A DNA stretch of 64,000 bases from Microbacterium sp. 1.5R (GCF_001889265.1 NZ_CP018151.1:558001-622000); one strand, 5' to 3'; positions 44,294-53,104 are shown, counted from the stretch's first letter. The notes: generated from the letters alone by a model not told the origin. Numbers and translations: made by a program.

Positions 44294-45547
44294 GTGAGTC
44301 CCACCACGCGACGCCGCCGCACCATCGCGCGCCACGGTCAGCTCCACACGCCGGGCCCCCTCAGCCAACTGCTCAAGTTCATCGCGATCGGTCTCGCCGT
44401 CGTCCTGGTGAGCGGCTTCGGCGTCGTCTCCTACATCGTCTACGACCTCTCGAGCACCGTCTCGGCCAACGCTGTCGAACTCGACAGCACCGAGGAGCTG
44501 CCGCCCGACATCAGTGAGTACAAGGGCGGATTCAATCTGCTGCTCACCGGTGTCGACACGTGCGAAGAGGCGTACGCGCAGTATTTCGGCGACCGCTGCA
44601 CGGGCGCGGACTCCGAAGGCACCCTCAACGACGTGAACCTCCTCATGCATGTGTCGGAGGAGCCGCGCCGGATCACTGTCGTCAGCCTTCCGCGCGACAT
44701 GATGGTCCCGATCCCCGAGTGCGAGGACGCGGAGGGCGAGGTGCACTCCGCGATGAACAAGCAGCAGATCAACGTCGCCTACACCGACGGAGGACTCAAC
44801 TGCGTCGCGAAGACGGTCTCTGACCTGTCCGGTCAGGACATCCAGTTCGCGGCCTCGGTCACCTTCGGCGGCGTGATCGAGATCACCAACGCGATCGGCG
44901 GCGTCGAGGTGTGCCTCGCCTCCCCGATCAAGGACCGGTACACGGGCCTCGACCTCGCAGCCGGAAACCATGTGATCGAGGGCATCACCGCGCTGCAGTT
45001 CCTGCGGACCCGACACGGAGTCGGCGACGGAAGCGACCTCGGCCGCATCGGCAACCAGCAGCAGTACATGTCGAGCCTCGCGCGCACGCTCATCAGCGGC
45101 GAGACGCTCGGCAACGTGCCGATGATGCTGAAGCTCGCGACGACCGGTCTCGACAACGTCGAGGCGAGCACGTCGCTGGCCGACCCGATGAAGATCGTGC
45201 AGATCGCGCTCGCGGTGAAGTCCGTACCCTTCGAGGACATCGTCTTCCTGCAGTACCCGACCTTCACGGACCCGGACGACCCCAACCGCGTCGTGCCGGA
45301 CAAGGCGTCAGCAGAGGCCATGTGGGACGCGATCAACCAGAATGCTCAGCTGCAGGTCACGCATCAGAACACCGAGAACGACGGCGTCGTCGTCACGGAC
45401 CCGGGAACGCAGGCACCGGCGGAGCCGGGAGCGGAGGCGGCGACGCCGGACCCCTCGGCCGCACCCGAGAACGTGGTGGCGCTGCCCGACACGATCAAGG
45501 GCAACTCGGCCGCACAGCAGACCTGCTCGAACGGGAACGTGCGCTGA
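44294..45547 (+). CDS. LytR-CpsA-Psr (LCP) family protein
   Basis: 417 residues. One N-terminal membrane helix (about 27-50) anchors an extracellular LCP domain: FNLLLTGVDTC, VSLPRDMMVPIP, FGGVIEITNAIGGVEVC and the GITALQFLRTRHG segment. LCP enzymes move undecaprenyl-linked polymers onto peptidoglycan, here perhaps arabinogalactan-like or teichuronic polymer. It differs from canonical LCP in having LNDVNLL where RSDTMML is usual, and in extra Cys residues. The C-terminal 60 residues are an Ala/Pro-rich tail. GTG 44294 has GAAAGG upstream. A strong terminator follows. Confidence 0.87.
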   Translation: MSPTTRRRRTIARHGQLHTPGPLSQLLKFIAIGLAVVLVSGFGVVSYIVYDLSSTVSANAVELDSTEELPPDISEYKGGFNLLLTGVDTCEEAYAQYFGDRCTGADSEGTLNDVNLLMHVSEEPRRITVVSLPRDMMVPIPECEDAEGEVHSAMNKQQINVAYTDGGLNCVAKTVSDLSGQDIQFAASVTFGGVIEITNAIGGVEVCLASPIKDRYTGLDLAAGNHVIEGITALQFLRTRHGVGDGSDLGRIGNQQQYMSSLARTLISGETLGNVPMMLKLATTGLDNVEASTSLADPMKIVQIALAVKSVPFEDIVFLQYPTFTDPDDPNRVVPDKASAEAMWDAINQNAQLQVTHQNTENDGVVVTDPGTQAPAEPGAEAATPDPSAAPENVVALPDTIKGNSAAQQTCSNGNVR

Positions 45548-45573
45548 CGCGCCGACTGCACGCTCCGTCACGA

Positions 45574-45610
45574 AGAACCGCCCCTCGCCTACAGCGCGAG
45601 GGGCGGTTCT
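45574..45610. terminator. Bidirectional hairpin between LCP and TetR genes
   Basis: A perfect 15-bp stem (45574-45588 with 45596-45610) with a 7-base loop lies between two converging genes, 27 bases after the LCP stop and 13 bases beyond the TetR stop. Confidence 0.88.
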
Positions 45611-45622
45611 CCGCATTCAGCC

Positions 45623-46213
45623 CTATTGCGCGTCGGGCTGATCGGTCGGCGGGTAGAGCACATCCATCAGAGCGCTGATGATGCCGGGCATGTCGACCGA
45701 GCGGTCGATCATCCACTGCAGTTGGAGTCCGTCGGCGACCGCCTGGATCACGCGCGCCATGGTGTCCGGATCGAGAGCGGCTCGACGGTCGGCATCGTGG
45801 GCGAAGGCGTCGGTGATGCTCTCGCGGAGTCGCTCGCTGCGCTCGAGGAAGTACTGATGCGCGGGATGCGCGGGGTCGACGGCATCGACGGAGAGTCGGG
45901 AGAACAGTTCCACGACACCCGGGACCTCGGTGTTGTGGCGGATGACGTCGACGAAGGCGGACTTCGCGTCTTCGGAGTTCGAGGTCTGCGGCGCCATCCC
46001 GTCGTGTTCGTCGCGCGTGCGCAGCACCTCGGTGAACAGCTCCTCCTTGCTGCCGAAGTAGTGCAGCAAGGCGGCGGGGGTGACGCCGACGAGTTCGGCT
46101 ATCTGCTTGAGTGAGGCGTTCTGATAGCCCTTGCGGCCGATCACATCGAGAGCGCTCTCGAGGATCTCCTCGCGCCTGGCGACGCCCTTCGCGTATGAAC
46201 CTCGTCGTGCCAT
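45623..46213 (-). CDS. TetR family transcriptional regulator
   Basis: 196 residues. The HTH (residues about 14-60) reads REEILESALDVIGRKGYQNA, then LKQIAELVGVTPAALLHYFG and KEELF, typical of TetR. The C-terminal domain is a helical ligand pocket and dimer interface. ATG 46213 follows TACTCT by six bases on the minus strand; the open frame continues antisense to the glucosidase gene but is not coding. It diverges from the GH3 gene across 93 bases and probably represses it. Confidence 0.9.
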   Translation of the reverse strand: MARRGSYAKGVARREEILESALDVIGRKGYQNASLKQIAELVGVTPAALLHYFGSKEELFTEVLRTRDEHDGMAPQTSNSEDAKSAFVDVIRHNTEVPGVVELFSRLSVDAVDPAHPAHQYFLERSERLRESITDAFAHDADRRAALDPDTMARVIQAVADGLQLQWMIDRSVDMPGIISALMDVLYPPTDQPDAQ

Positions 46214-46239
46214 TCCTCGAGAGTAATCCTGAACAACGT

Positions 46240-46268
46240 TTGAGATCCAATACTTACTGGCATATAGT
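46240..46268 (+). promoter_or_regulatory. Predicted sigma-A-type promoter of the GH3 gene
   Basis: TTGAGA at 46240-46245, 17 bases, then TATAGT at 46263-46268. The spacing is ideal and both hexamers are close to consensus. The surrounding 60 bases are much more AT-rich than the rest of the window. The start codon lies 38 bases downstream with GAAAGGAAG as ribosome binding site. The TetR protein encoded divergently could bind here. Confidence 0.65.
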
Positions 46269-46306
46269 TTTCGCAAGACACCGCTGTCGCGCGCGAAAGG
46301 AAGACC

Positions 46307-48595
46307 ATGACCGACACCTCGGCATCCGATCTCACCCTCGAGGAGAAGGCGTCGCTCACGAGCGGCGCGGACTTCTGGACCACGAAGGCCATCGATCGCG
46401 TCCGTCTGCCGTCGATCATGATGACCGACGGGCCGCACGGCCTGCGCAAGCAGTCGGGGGGAACCGACCACCTCGGCCTCTCGAGCAGCGTGCCGGCGAC
46501 GTGCTTCCCACCGGCCGTCGGCATCGGATCGTCGTTCGACCCCGAGCTCATCGAGCGGGTCGGCGCCGCCATCGGAGTCGAGGCGGCCATCGAAGACGTC
46601 GCGATCGTGCTGGGCCCCGGCATCAACATCAAGCGGTCGCCGCTGTGCGGCCGCAACTTCGAGTACTTCTCCGAAGACCCGATCGTCTCGGGAACCCTGG
46701 GTGCCGCCTCGGTGCGCGGTGTGCAGTCGCAGGGCGTCGGCACGTCGCTGAAGCACTTCGCCGCGAACAACCAGGAGTTCGACCGGATGCGGGCGAGCTC
46801 CGACGTCGACCCGCGACCGCTGCACGAGATCTACCTGCGTGGCTTCGAGCGCGTGGTCAAGGACGCTCAGCCATGGACGGTCATGTGCTCGTACAACCGC
46901 ATCAACGGCGTCTACGCATCGGAGGACCCCTGGCTGCTCACCCAGGTGCTCCGCGACGACTGGGGCTTCGACGGTCTCGTCGTGTCGGACTGGGGTGCCG
47001 TGAACGATCGTGTGGCGGGCGTCGCCGCCGGCCTCGATCTCGAGATGCCGTCGTCGGGAGGTCGGACGGATGCGCAGCTCGTCGCTGCCGTGCGCGCCGG
47101 CGAGCTCGCTGAGAGCGTGCTGGACACAGCGGCCGACCGCGCGATCGATCTGGTCCGCAAGGCGCAGCGGCGTCCGGCCGTCTCCGGCCCGCTCGACGTC
47201 GACGCGCACCATGCGCTCGCCAGGGAGGCGGCCGGTCGCTCGATCGTGCTGCTCAAGAACGACGGAGACCTGCTGCCGCTCGCCCCCGAGCAGCGCATCG
47301 CGGTCATCGGCGCCTTCGCCACCGAGCCGCGATTCCAGGGAGCAGGATCGTCGCTCATCAACCCGACCAGGGTCGACGAGGCGCTGGACGAGCTGCGCGC
47401 GATCGGTGGGGACCACGTCGCATATGCGCCGGGCTTCGCCGTGGAAGGCGGCGACACCGCCGCATCCGGTCGCTCGGCTGACGACCTGCGCGCGGAGGCG
47501 GTCGCCGCCGCGTCCGCAGCGGATGTCGCGGTCGTGTTCCTCGGCCTCCCCGCCGCAGAGGAGTCGGAGGGCTTCGACCGCGAGCACATCGACCTTCCGG
47601 CGGCTCAGCTGGCGGTGCTCGACGCCGTGATCGAGGCGAATCCCGCGACGGTCGTCGTGCTCTCGAACGGCGGCGTCGTCGCGCTGCCCTTCGCCGACCG
47701 GGTGCCCGCGATCGTCGAGACCTGGCTGCTCGGACAGGCGGGCGGCGGAGCGGTCGCCGACGTGCTCTACGGCGCCGTGAACCCGTCGGGCAAGCTCACC
47801 GAGACGGTGCCGGTGCGTGTGGAGGACAACCCGTCGTTCGGCAGCTTCCCCGGCGAGTTCGGTCATGTCCGCTACGGCGAGGGAGTGCTGGTCGGCTACC
47901 GCTGGTACGACGCGAAGGGACTCGATGTCACGTTCCCGTTCGGCCACGGGCTCTCGTACACGGCCTTCTCGTACGGCGAGGCAACGGTCGAAGCGGCCGA
48001 GAACGGTGACATCGCCGTGCGCGTCGACGTGACCAACACCGGAACCCGCGACGGCCGCGAGATCGTGCAGGTGTACGCCGCTCCGGTGTCCTCGGTCGTC
48101 CAGCGCGCGCCTCGCGAGCTCAAGGCCTTCGCCTCGGTGGCGATCACCGCGGGCGAGACCCGGACGGTCGAGCTGGTCATCCGTCGCGAGGACCTCGCCT
48201 ACTGGGACGTCCGCGTCGACCGCTGGATCGTCGAGCCCGGCGAGTACCGCATCGATGTCGCGGCATCGAGCCGCGACATCCGCTCCACCGCGACTGTCGA
48301 GGTGGCGGGTGATGTGGTCTCGCTGCCCCTCACCATGAACTCCTCGATCGGCGATGTGATGGCGCACCCCGTCGCGGGGCCGATCATGATGGGCGCGCTC
48401 GGCGGCTTCCTGGGCGAACTGAGCGGCGCCGATTCGTCGGCGGCATCGATGATGCCCAACGACGAGGCCTTGGAGAAGATGATGGCGTCGTTCCCGATCG
48501 GCCGCCTTATCGGATTCCCGGGGGTGGACGTGACGCACGAGCAGGTCGAGGAGCTGCTCGCCGGAGCGAACGCCGGCGCGCTGCCGCAGGCCTGA
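46307..48595 (+). CDS. Glycoside hydrolase family 3 beta-glucosidase-type enzyme
   Basis: 762 residues. The N-terminal TIM barrel has LTLEEKASLTSGADFW, IMMTDGPHGLRK, LKHFAANNQEFDR and the nucleophile Asp228 in VVSDWGA. The second alpha/beta sandwich (RSIVLLKNDGDLLPL, IAVIGAFA) and the C-terminal fibronectin-III-like domain (FPFGHGLSYTAFSYGEATVE) complete the GH3 layout. There is no signal peptide, so it acts on oligosaccharides taken into the cell. A 100-residue extension after the FnIII domain is unusual. Beta-glucosidase is the likeliest activity; xylosidase is possible. Confidence 0.9.
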   Translation: MTDTSASDLTLEEKASLTSGADFWTTKAIDRVRLPSIMMTDGPHGLRKQSGGTDHLGLSSSVPATCFPPAVGIGSSFDPELIERVGAAIGVEAAIEDVAIVLGPGINIKRSPLCGRNFEYFSEDPIVSGTLGAASVRGVQSQGVGTSLKHFAANNQEFDRMRASSDVDPRPLHEIYLRGFERVVKDAQPWTVMCSYNRINGVYASEDPWLLTQVLRDDWGFDGLVVSDWGAVNDRVAGVAAGLDLEMPSSGGRTDAQLVAAVRAGELAESVLDTAADRAIDLVRKAQRRPAVSGPLDVDAHHALAREAAGRSIVLLKNDGDLLPLAPEQRIAVIGAFATEPRFQGAGSSLINPTRVDEALDELRAIGGDHVAYAPGFAVEGGDTAASGRSADDLRAEAVAAASAADVAVVFLGLPAAEESEGFDREHIDLPAAQLAVLDAVIEANPATVVVLSNGGVVALPFADRVPAIVETWLLGQAGGGAVADVLYGAVNPSGKLTETVPVRVEDNPSFGSFPGEFGHVRYGEGVLVGYRWYDAKGLDVTFPFGHGLSYTAFSYGEATVEAAENGDIAVRVDVTNTGTRDGREIVQVYAAPVSSVVQRAPRELKAFASVAITAGETRTVELVIRREDLAYWDVRVDRWIVEPGEYRIDVAASSRDIRSTATVEVAGDVVSLPLTMNSSIGDVMAHPVAGPIMMGALGGFLGELSGADSSAASMMPNDEALEKMMASFPIGRLIGFPGVDVTHEQVEELLAGANAGALPQA

Positions 48596-48601
48596 CCGCA
48601 C

Positions 48602-48632
48602 GCCTCGGCGCCGAGAACTCAGGCGCCGAGGC
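48602..48632. terminator. Hairpin between converging GH3 and enolase-superfamily genes
   Basis: GCCTCGGCGCC (48602-48612) pairs perfectly with GGCGCCGAGGC (48622-48632), loop of nine bases. The loop contains the stop codon of the enolase-superfamily gene (48619-48621) and the right arm is within its last codons, so the same hairpin serves both genes. Confidence 0.75.
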
Positions 48633-49722
48633 GGGCCCCGTCGTCGAGCAGGGGAGCGAAGCGGAGCCCGAGACCGTGGTGCGCGTTCTCGGTGAGGTGG
48701 CCGTCGGCGATCGTCACCGGCGAGGGGTCGGCGAGAGCTCCCAGTGCACCGAAGCCGGCGTCTTCGACGTCTTCGACCAGGACCTCGTGGCCGGTGTCGG
48801 GCAGAGTCAGCGCGAGCTGACCCGAGAGCTCGGGCAGAAGGTGCGGGTGCAGGGTCGCACCGTGCGCGGCGACCAGCTCGGCGATGCGGAGGAACGGCGT
48901 GATCCCGCCGACCCGCACGATGTTGGGCTGCAGGATCTGCGCCGCACCCGCGCGCAGGAAGTCGCCGAAACGGTGCGCGGTGTGCAGATTCTCGCCGAGC
49001 GCGATAGGCACGTCGATGCGCCGTGCGAGTTCCGTGTGTCCGTCGAGGTCGTCGGCGCGCAGGGGCTCTTCGATCCAGGCGAGGTCGAAGCGGGACAGGA
49101 CCTCGACGGATGCGGTCGCCCGCGCCAGATCCCACCGCTGGTTCGCGTCGATCATCAGCCCCCGATCAGGGCCGAGTAGCTCGCGGACGGCGGCGACGCG
49201 ATCGGCGTCCTCGGCGATGTCGGGCTTTCCGACCTTGATCTTGACCGCCTCGAACCCCGCATCGATCCAGCGCTGCACCTGGGCGAGCAGTTCGTCGAGC
49301 GAGTAGTGCAGGTTCACGCCTGAGCCGTAGGCGCGCACCCGTTCGCGGCCGCGGCCGATCGACTCCGACACCGAGACGCCGGTCGACCGCGCCTCCGCAT
49401 CCCACAGCGCCAGGTCCAGGCCGGCGAGTGCGATCGTCGTGATCCCCCCGCCTCCGGCTTCGTGCAGGTGCTCCCACATCCCCTGCCAGCTCTCGCCGGG
49501 CGTGGCGGAGCGGCCGACCGCGGCGGGAGCGATGTCATGCTCGAGCAGCGCCTGCACGGCCGGCGCGCCGATCTGCGGACTCCACGAGAAGCCCCATCCC
49601 TCGCCACCGTCAGAGCGCACGACATGAGTCGCGATCACGCCGACGGAGGTGACGTCGGCAGCCCACGGACGAGTCAGCGGCACCCTCTGCAGACGAGTCG
49701 ACAGGTTCCGGATCGTGGTCAC
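48619..49722 (-). CDS. Enolase superfamily (mandelate racemase/dehydratase-like) enzyme
   Basis: 367 residues. The barrel carries KxK at Lys161/Lys163 (AVKIKVGK) and metal ligands Asp192 (MIDANQRW), Glu218 (WIEEPL) and Glu244 (ALGENL). His294 lies in HPHLLPELSGQL, which aligns with the general base of mandelate racemase. Family members abstract the alpha proton of carboxylates; many dehydrate sugar acids. At residue 267 the usual Asp of the His-Asp dyad (QPD) is Asn (LQPNIVRVGGIT). GTG 49722 overlaps the upstream stop. Last gene of the LacI-controlled operon. A sugar acid is the probable substrate. Confidence 0.85.
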   Translation of the reverse strand: MTTIRNLSTRLQRVPLTRPWAADVTSVGVIATHVVRSDGGEGWGFSWSPQIGAPAVQALLEHDIAPAAVGRSATPGESWQGMWEHLHEAGGGGITTIALAGLDLALWDAEARSTGVSVSESIGRGRERVRAYGSGVNLHYSLDELLAQVQRWIDAGFEAVKIKVGKPDIAEDADRVAAVRELLGPDRGLMIDANQRWDLARATASVEVLSRFDLAWIEEPLRADDLDGHTELARRIDVPIALGENLHTAHRFGDFLRAGAAQILQPNIVRVGGITPFLRIAELVAAHGATLHPHLLPELSGQLALTLPDTGHEVLVEDVEDAGFGALGALADPSPVTIADGHLTENAHHGLGLRFAPLLDDGARLGA

Positions 49723-50615
49723 AGCAGTGCCAGCTCTGTGCGCCAGGTGCGGGACGGGCGCCAGCCGAGGAGTCGGGCGGCCTTGTCGGACGAGAAGGCG
49801 GAAGAAGTGCCGGTCAGCGCCGCGGCCGCGTGCTCGGTGCCGGGGTGGAACGCGGGCAGCAGCTCGCTCAGCGGGCGGCGGGCGAGGGCATCGTCGGCTC
49901 CCACGAAGAATCTCTCCCCGTTCGGGATGTGGTCGAGCGCGGCGAGGAGGGTGTCGGTGAAGGCTGCGACGTCGCGGGCGTCGACATAGTTGAAGAGCGC
50001 CGGCGCGGAGAGCGCCGGATCGTCGAGACGATCGAGAACGGTGTGGCCCTGCTGGGTGAGAGCGCCGGCCCACTCCTCCGGGGCGATCACGTAGCAGGGG
50101 CGGAAGGAGGCGAAGCGCACGTCGTCGCCGGCCTGACGCCGCAGCATGTCGACGGTCTGCTCGATGAGCAGCTTCGACAGGGCATAGGCGTTCCAGGGCT
50201 CGGTCGGCGACGTCTCGTCGAGGGGGAGGCGCTCAGGGGTCCAGCCGCGAGGTGCGCCATAGCCGACCACGGTGGGACTCGACGCCGCGACGACGCGGTG
50301 GATGCCGGCCCGTACGGCTCCGCCCAGCACCGACTGGGCGAGACCTGCGTTCGTGCGGATGATCACGTCCTCGGGTGCGCTGAAGGGCACCGCGATCGCC
50401 GCGAGATGGATCAGTGCATCCGCCGACGTCGCGGCGAGAGCGGATGCCGTGGCATCCGCGTCCGTCAGGTCGAGGGACGCCTGCGTGATCCCGTCCCGGT
50501 CGAGGGCCGCGCTCGGCTCCCGGTCGATCGAGACGATCTCGTGCCCGGCATCTGCGAGGCCCGTCACCAGGGTGCGTCCGAGTCTGCCCGAACCGCCGGT
50601 GACGATGATCCTCAT
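49719..50615 (-). CDS. NAD-dependent epimerase/dehydratase family enzyme, uronate-dehydrogenase-like
   Basis: 298 residues. The extended SDR fold is shown by VTGGSGRLGRTLVTGLADAG at the N-terminus, ADALIHLAAIAVPFSAPED, and the catalytic Tyr-x3-Lys in NAYALSKLLIEQ with SSPTVVGYG before it. The overall pattern is closer to uronate dehydrogenase and sugar-lactone-forming members than to UDP-sugar epimerases, but this is a judgement by eye. It overlaps both neighbours by four bases. Confidence 0.75.
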   Translation of the reverse strand: MRIIVTGGSGRLGRTLVTGLADAGHEIVSIDREPSAALDRDGITQASLDLTDADATASALAATSADALIHLAAIAVPFSAPEDVIIRTNAGLAQSVLGGAVRAGIHRVVAASSPTVVGYGAPRGWTPERLPLDETSPTEPWNAYALSKLLIEQTVDMLRRQAGDDVRFASFRPCYVIAPEEWAGALTQQGHTVLDRLDDPALSAPALFNYVDARDVAAFTDTLLAALDHIPNGERFFVGADDALARRPLSELLPAFHPGTEHAAAALTGTSSAFSSDKAARLLGWRPSRTWRTELALL

Positions 50616-51940
50616 GGCCGCGCCAGCAGGGCGATCCCGAGCTCGTCGACCGTCACGGGAAGGCCCGTCTCGAGTGAGCGGTTGCCCGCGATGCCCACAG
50701 CGATCGAGCGGATGCCGTCGGTCCAGTCGGCCGGACGCGCGAGGGGGTCGTCCCCGGGGCCCTCGAAGACATCGGACAGCAGCAGCTCGTCTCCACCGCC
50801 GTGGCCTCCGTCGCCGCCGTCGATCGGCACCTCGTAGGCCTCTTCCCAGTGGCGCTGCACGATCAGACGCTCGCTCTCAGGGCGCAGTGCGGTCGTGCCG
50901 TGGCCGCCGGAGAGGCTGGGGTCGATGTGCGGGTGCAGTCCCTCGCCCGCGAGCACGGCGCCGCGCTCGACCACCTCGAGCTCGACCCGGCCGAGGGTGC
51001 CGTTGACGGCGACGCGGTAGCCCTCCCAGGGGGAGTGCGCGTTCAACGAGTACGACATCGTCGCGCCGGACGCATAGTCGACGACGAGTGCGAGGTTGTC
51101 CTCGATCGTGATGCCTTCGCTGAACACGTCGAGATCGCGCCGGTACCCGTCGTGCTCCTCGGCGTCGAGGTAGAGCGCGGTGAGACGCTCATCGGTGCGC
51201 AGGTCGAGTTCGAACAGGTCGCCGTCGTCGTGGGTGCCTCGCGCCGGTCGCTCGCCGAGGCCACGGCCGGCCGCGTTCTCGGCTCCGTAGAAACGCAGGC
51301 CGCCGGACGCGAAGACGCGGGTCGGCTGTGAGCGGATCCACCAGTTGACGAGGTCGAAGTGGTGGCTCGACTTGTGCACGAGCAGACCGCCCGAGTTCTT
51401 CTTCTCGCGGTGCCAGCGGCGGAAGTAGTCGGCGCCGTGGTTCGTGTCGAGCATCCACGAGAAGTCCACGGACGTGACGTCGCCGATCGTGCCGTCCTGG
51501 ATCACCTGGCGCAGTGCGCTGTTGCGGGGCGAGTAGCGATAGTTGAAGGTCAGCACGACCTGGCGACCGGTGCGCTCGACGGCGTCTTCGATGCGGGCGG
51601 CGCTCGCCGCGTCGATCGTGAGCGGCTTCTCGACGACGACGTCGGCGCCCGCTTCGAGCGACCGGACGATCAGCTCGGCGTGGAGGTCGTCGCGGGAGCA
51701 GATGATGACCCGGTCGACCCGCTCGTCGCTGATCACCTGCTCGAGCTCGTCGGGGGTGGCGAGGCGGGGCGCCGGCGCGCCGACCTCCGCGATGCGGTCG
51801 GCGTAGTGCCCGGCCCGCACCGGGTTCGGCTCGATGATCGCCACGAGCTCGGCGCGGTCACGGTGCGTGCCGATGATCCCCTCGACGTACATCTGCGCGC
51901 GGGCTCCGGCACCGGCGAGGGCGTAGCGGGTCTTCGTCAT
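50612..51940 (-). CDS. Gfo/Idh/MocA family oxidoreductase
   Basis: 442 residues. The N-terminal Rossmann domain (YALAGAGARAQMYVEG) has the EKP motif (VVVEKPLTID) and VICSRDDLHAELI. The C-terminal alpha/beta domain has the catalytic-site segment GGLLVHKSSHHFDLVNWW. Enzymes of this family oxidise or reduce sugars and inositols with NAD(P); levoglucosan and glucoside 3-dehydrogenases are examples. At 442 residues it is longer than usual, with an extended C-terminus. ATG 51940 has AGAGAGA upstream. First gene of a three-gene operon behind a LacI-type operator. Confidence 0.88.
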   Translation of the reverse strand: MTKTRYALAGAGARAQMYVEGIIGTHRDRAELVAIIEPNPVRAGHYADRIAEVGAPAPRLATPDELEQVISDERVDRVIICSRDDLHAELIVRSLEAGADVVVEKPLTIDAASAARIEDAVERTGRQVVLTFNYRYSPRNSALRQVIQDGTIGDVTSVDFSWMLDTNHGADYFRRWHREKKNSGGLLVHKSSHHFDLVNWWIRSQPTRVFASGGLRFYGAENAAGRGLGERPARGTHDDGDLFELDLRTDERLTALYLDAEEHDGYRRDLDVFSEGITIEDNLALVVDYASGATMSYSLNAHSPWEGYRVAVNGTLGRVELEVVERGAVLAGEGLHPHIDPSLSGGHGTTALRPESERLIVQRHWEEAYEVPIDGGDGGHGGGDELLLSDVFEGPGDDPLARPADWTDGIRSIAVGIAGNRSLETGLPVTVDELGIALLARP

Positions 51941-51966
51941 CGTGATCTCTCTTCGATCTCCGGTCA

Positions 51967-51983
51967 GGAAACGTTTTCTCGAC
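51967..51983. promoter_or_regulatory. LacI-type operator upstream of the Gfo/Idh operon
   Basis: On the minus strand this reads CGAGAAAACGTTTCC, centred on AAACGTTT. The 12-mer CGAGAAAACGTT is identical to the site at 53077-53088 in front of the M24-fold gene. It lies about 27 bases upstream of the Gfo/Idh start and just after a possible -10 (TGCTATCGT), a position suited to repression. Confidence 0.75.
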
Positions 51984-52025
51984 GATAGCACAGGAGAGGT
52001 GTCAGGCCCCGGGACGGCCGACGGT

Positions 52026-53030
52026 TCAGGGCGTGTGCACGGCGGCGGTGCTGCCGCGCACGATCAGGGAGGGCGTGAAGGTGAGCGCTGCCGTGGGATC
52101 GCCGCCGGTGAGCTGGTCGTGCATCGCAGCCCATGCGGCTGCGCCGATCTCGACCGCGGGAACGGCCACGGTCGTGAGCGGGGGTGAGGTGTAGGCGGCG
52201 AAGGGGATGTCGTCGAAACCCGTGATCGACAGCTGCTCCGGCACGTCGACACCGCGCACGGTCAGGGCCGAGAGCAGCCCCATGGCGACGAGGTCGTTGT
52301 AGGCGATCACTGCGGTGGCTCCGCTCGCGAGAACCTGGTCGGCGACCGCGGTGCCGCTGTCGAAGTCGACGCCTGCGGTGATCTCCTCGACTTCGAGCCC
52401 GTCGGTCCGGGAGAGCTCCGCCGCGATCGCATCCTGCCGCGCCCTGTGCGTCACGCTGCGGGTGGCGCCGGCGAGATAGACGAGCCGGCGGTGGCCGAGC
52501 GAGGTGAGGTGGCCGACGATCTCGCGCATGCCGGATCCGTAGTCGGCGCCGACCACGGGAGTGCTCGTCTGCGGGCCGCGGTTGATCACGACGGCGGGGG
52601 AGAGCATCGGCAGCAGTCGGCCGAGGTCCTCCTTGGGCATTCGAGGGGCGCAGAGGATCACGCCGTCGGTGCGCAGCCTGGTCGCTCGGGCGAGCGCCTG
52701 CTCTTCATCCAGATCCTCACGCGAGTCGGCGACCAGCACGTGATAACCCTCGGCCGCGGCCGCGCGGCTGAGGCCACGCAGGATCGCCTGGAACGTCGGG
52801 TTCTCGAGGTCGGGGATGACGACGGCGATGGTCTGGGTGCGGCCGAGCACCAGGCTCCGTGCCACGGGGTTCGCCGTGTAGCCGAGCTGCGCAGCGGCTG
52901 CCTGCACGCGCTCGGCGAGCGCCGGATCGACCGTCGGGTTGCCGTTCATCGCGCGCGACACCGTCGACAGTGAGACGCCGGCGAGTTTCGCGACGTCGGT
53001 GATGCCGGGGCGTGTCGATTCGCGTGCCAT
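52026..53030 (-). CDS. LacI family transcriptional regulator 1
   Basis: 334 residues. The HTH reads GITDVAKLAGVSLSTVSRAM (residues about 9-28), followed by the hinge helix and a periplasmic-binding-protein-like effector domain (TIAVVIPDLENPTFQAILRG, SITGFDDIPFAAYTSPPLTT). ATG 53030 is chosen because GAAGGG lies six bases upstream; ATG 53036 would put it at zero spacing. It sits between the two copies of the CGAGAAAACGTT operator and is the obvious candidate to bind both. The effector is unknown, probably a sugar or sugar acid of the adjacent pathway. Confidence 0.9.
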   Translation of the reverse strand: MARESTRPGITDVAKLAGVSLSTVSRAMNGNPTVDPALAERVQAAAAQLGYTANPVARSLVLGRTQTIAVVIPDLENPTFQAILRGLSRAAAAEGYHVLVADSREDLDEEQALARATRLRTDGVILCAPRMPKEDLGRLLPMLSPAVVINRGPQTSTPVVGADYGSGMREIVGHLTSLGHRRLVYLAGATRSVTHRARQDAIAAELSRTDGLEVEEITAGVDFDSGTAVADQVLASGATAVIAYNDLVAMGLLSALTVRGVDVPEQLSITGFDDIPFAAYTSPPLTTVAVPAVEIGAAAWAAMHDQLTGGDPTAALTFTPSLIVRGSTAAVHTP

Positions 53031-53076
53031 CGGCATCCCTTCGTGTCCGCGAGAGGTCGCGGCTGTCGTCATACTA

Positions 53077-53092
53077 CGAGAAAACGTTCTTC
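53077..53092. promoter_or_regulatory. LacI-type operator in the divergent lacI / M24-fold intergenic region
   Basis: CGAGAAAACGTTCTTC, with the same 12-base core as the site at 51967-51983. It lies 13 bases before the M24-fold start codon and 47 bases upstream of the lacI start, so it can control both genes. A possible -10 (TACTAC) is immediately upstream. Confidence 0.75.
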
Positions 53093-53104
53093 AGGGAGGG
53101 TCTC

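Noticed and set aside
45623..49135. A 1170-residue open frame on the minus strand across the GH3 gene
   Set aside because: Only its last 196 residues (TetR) are real. The rest is the antisense of the GH3 gene, where GC-rich third positions keep the opposite frame open.
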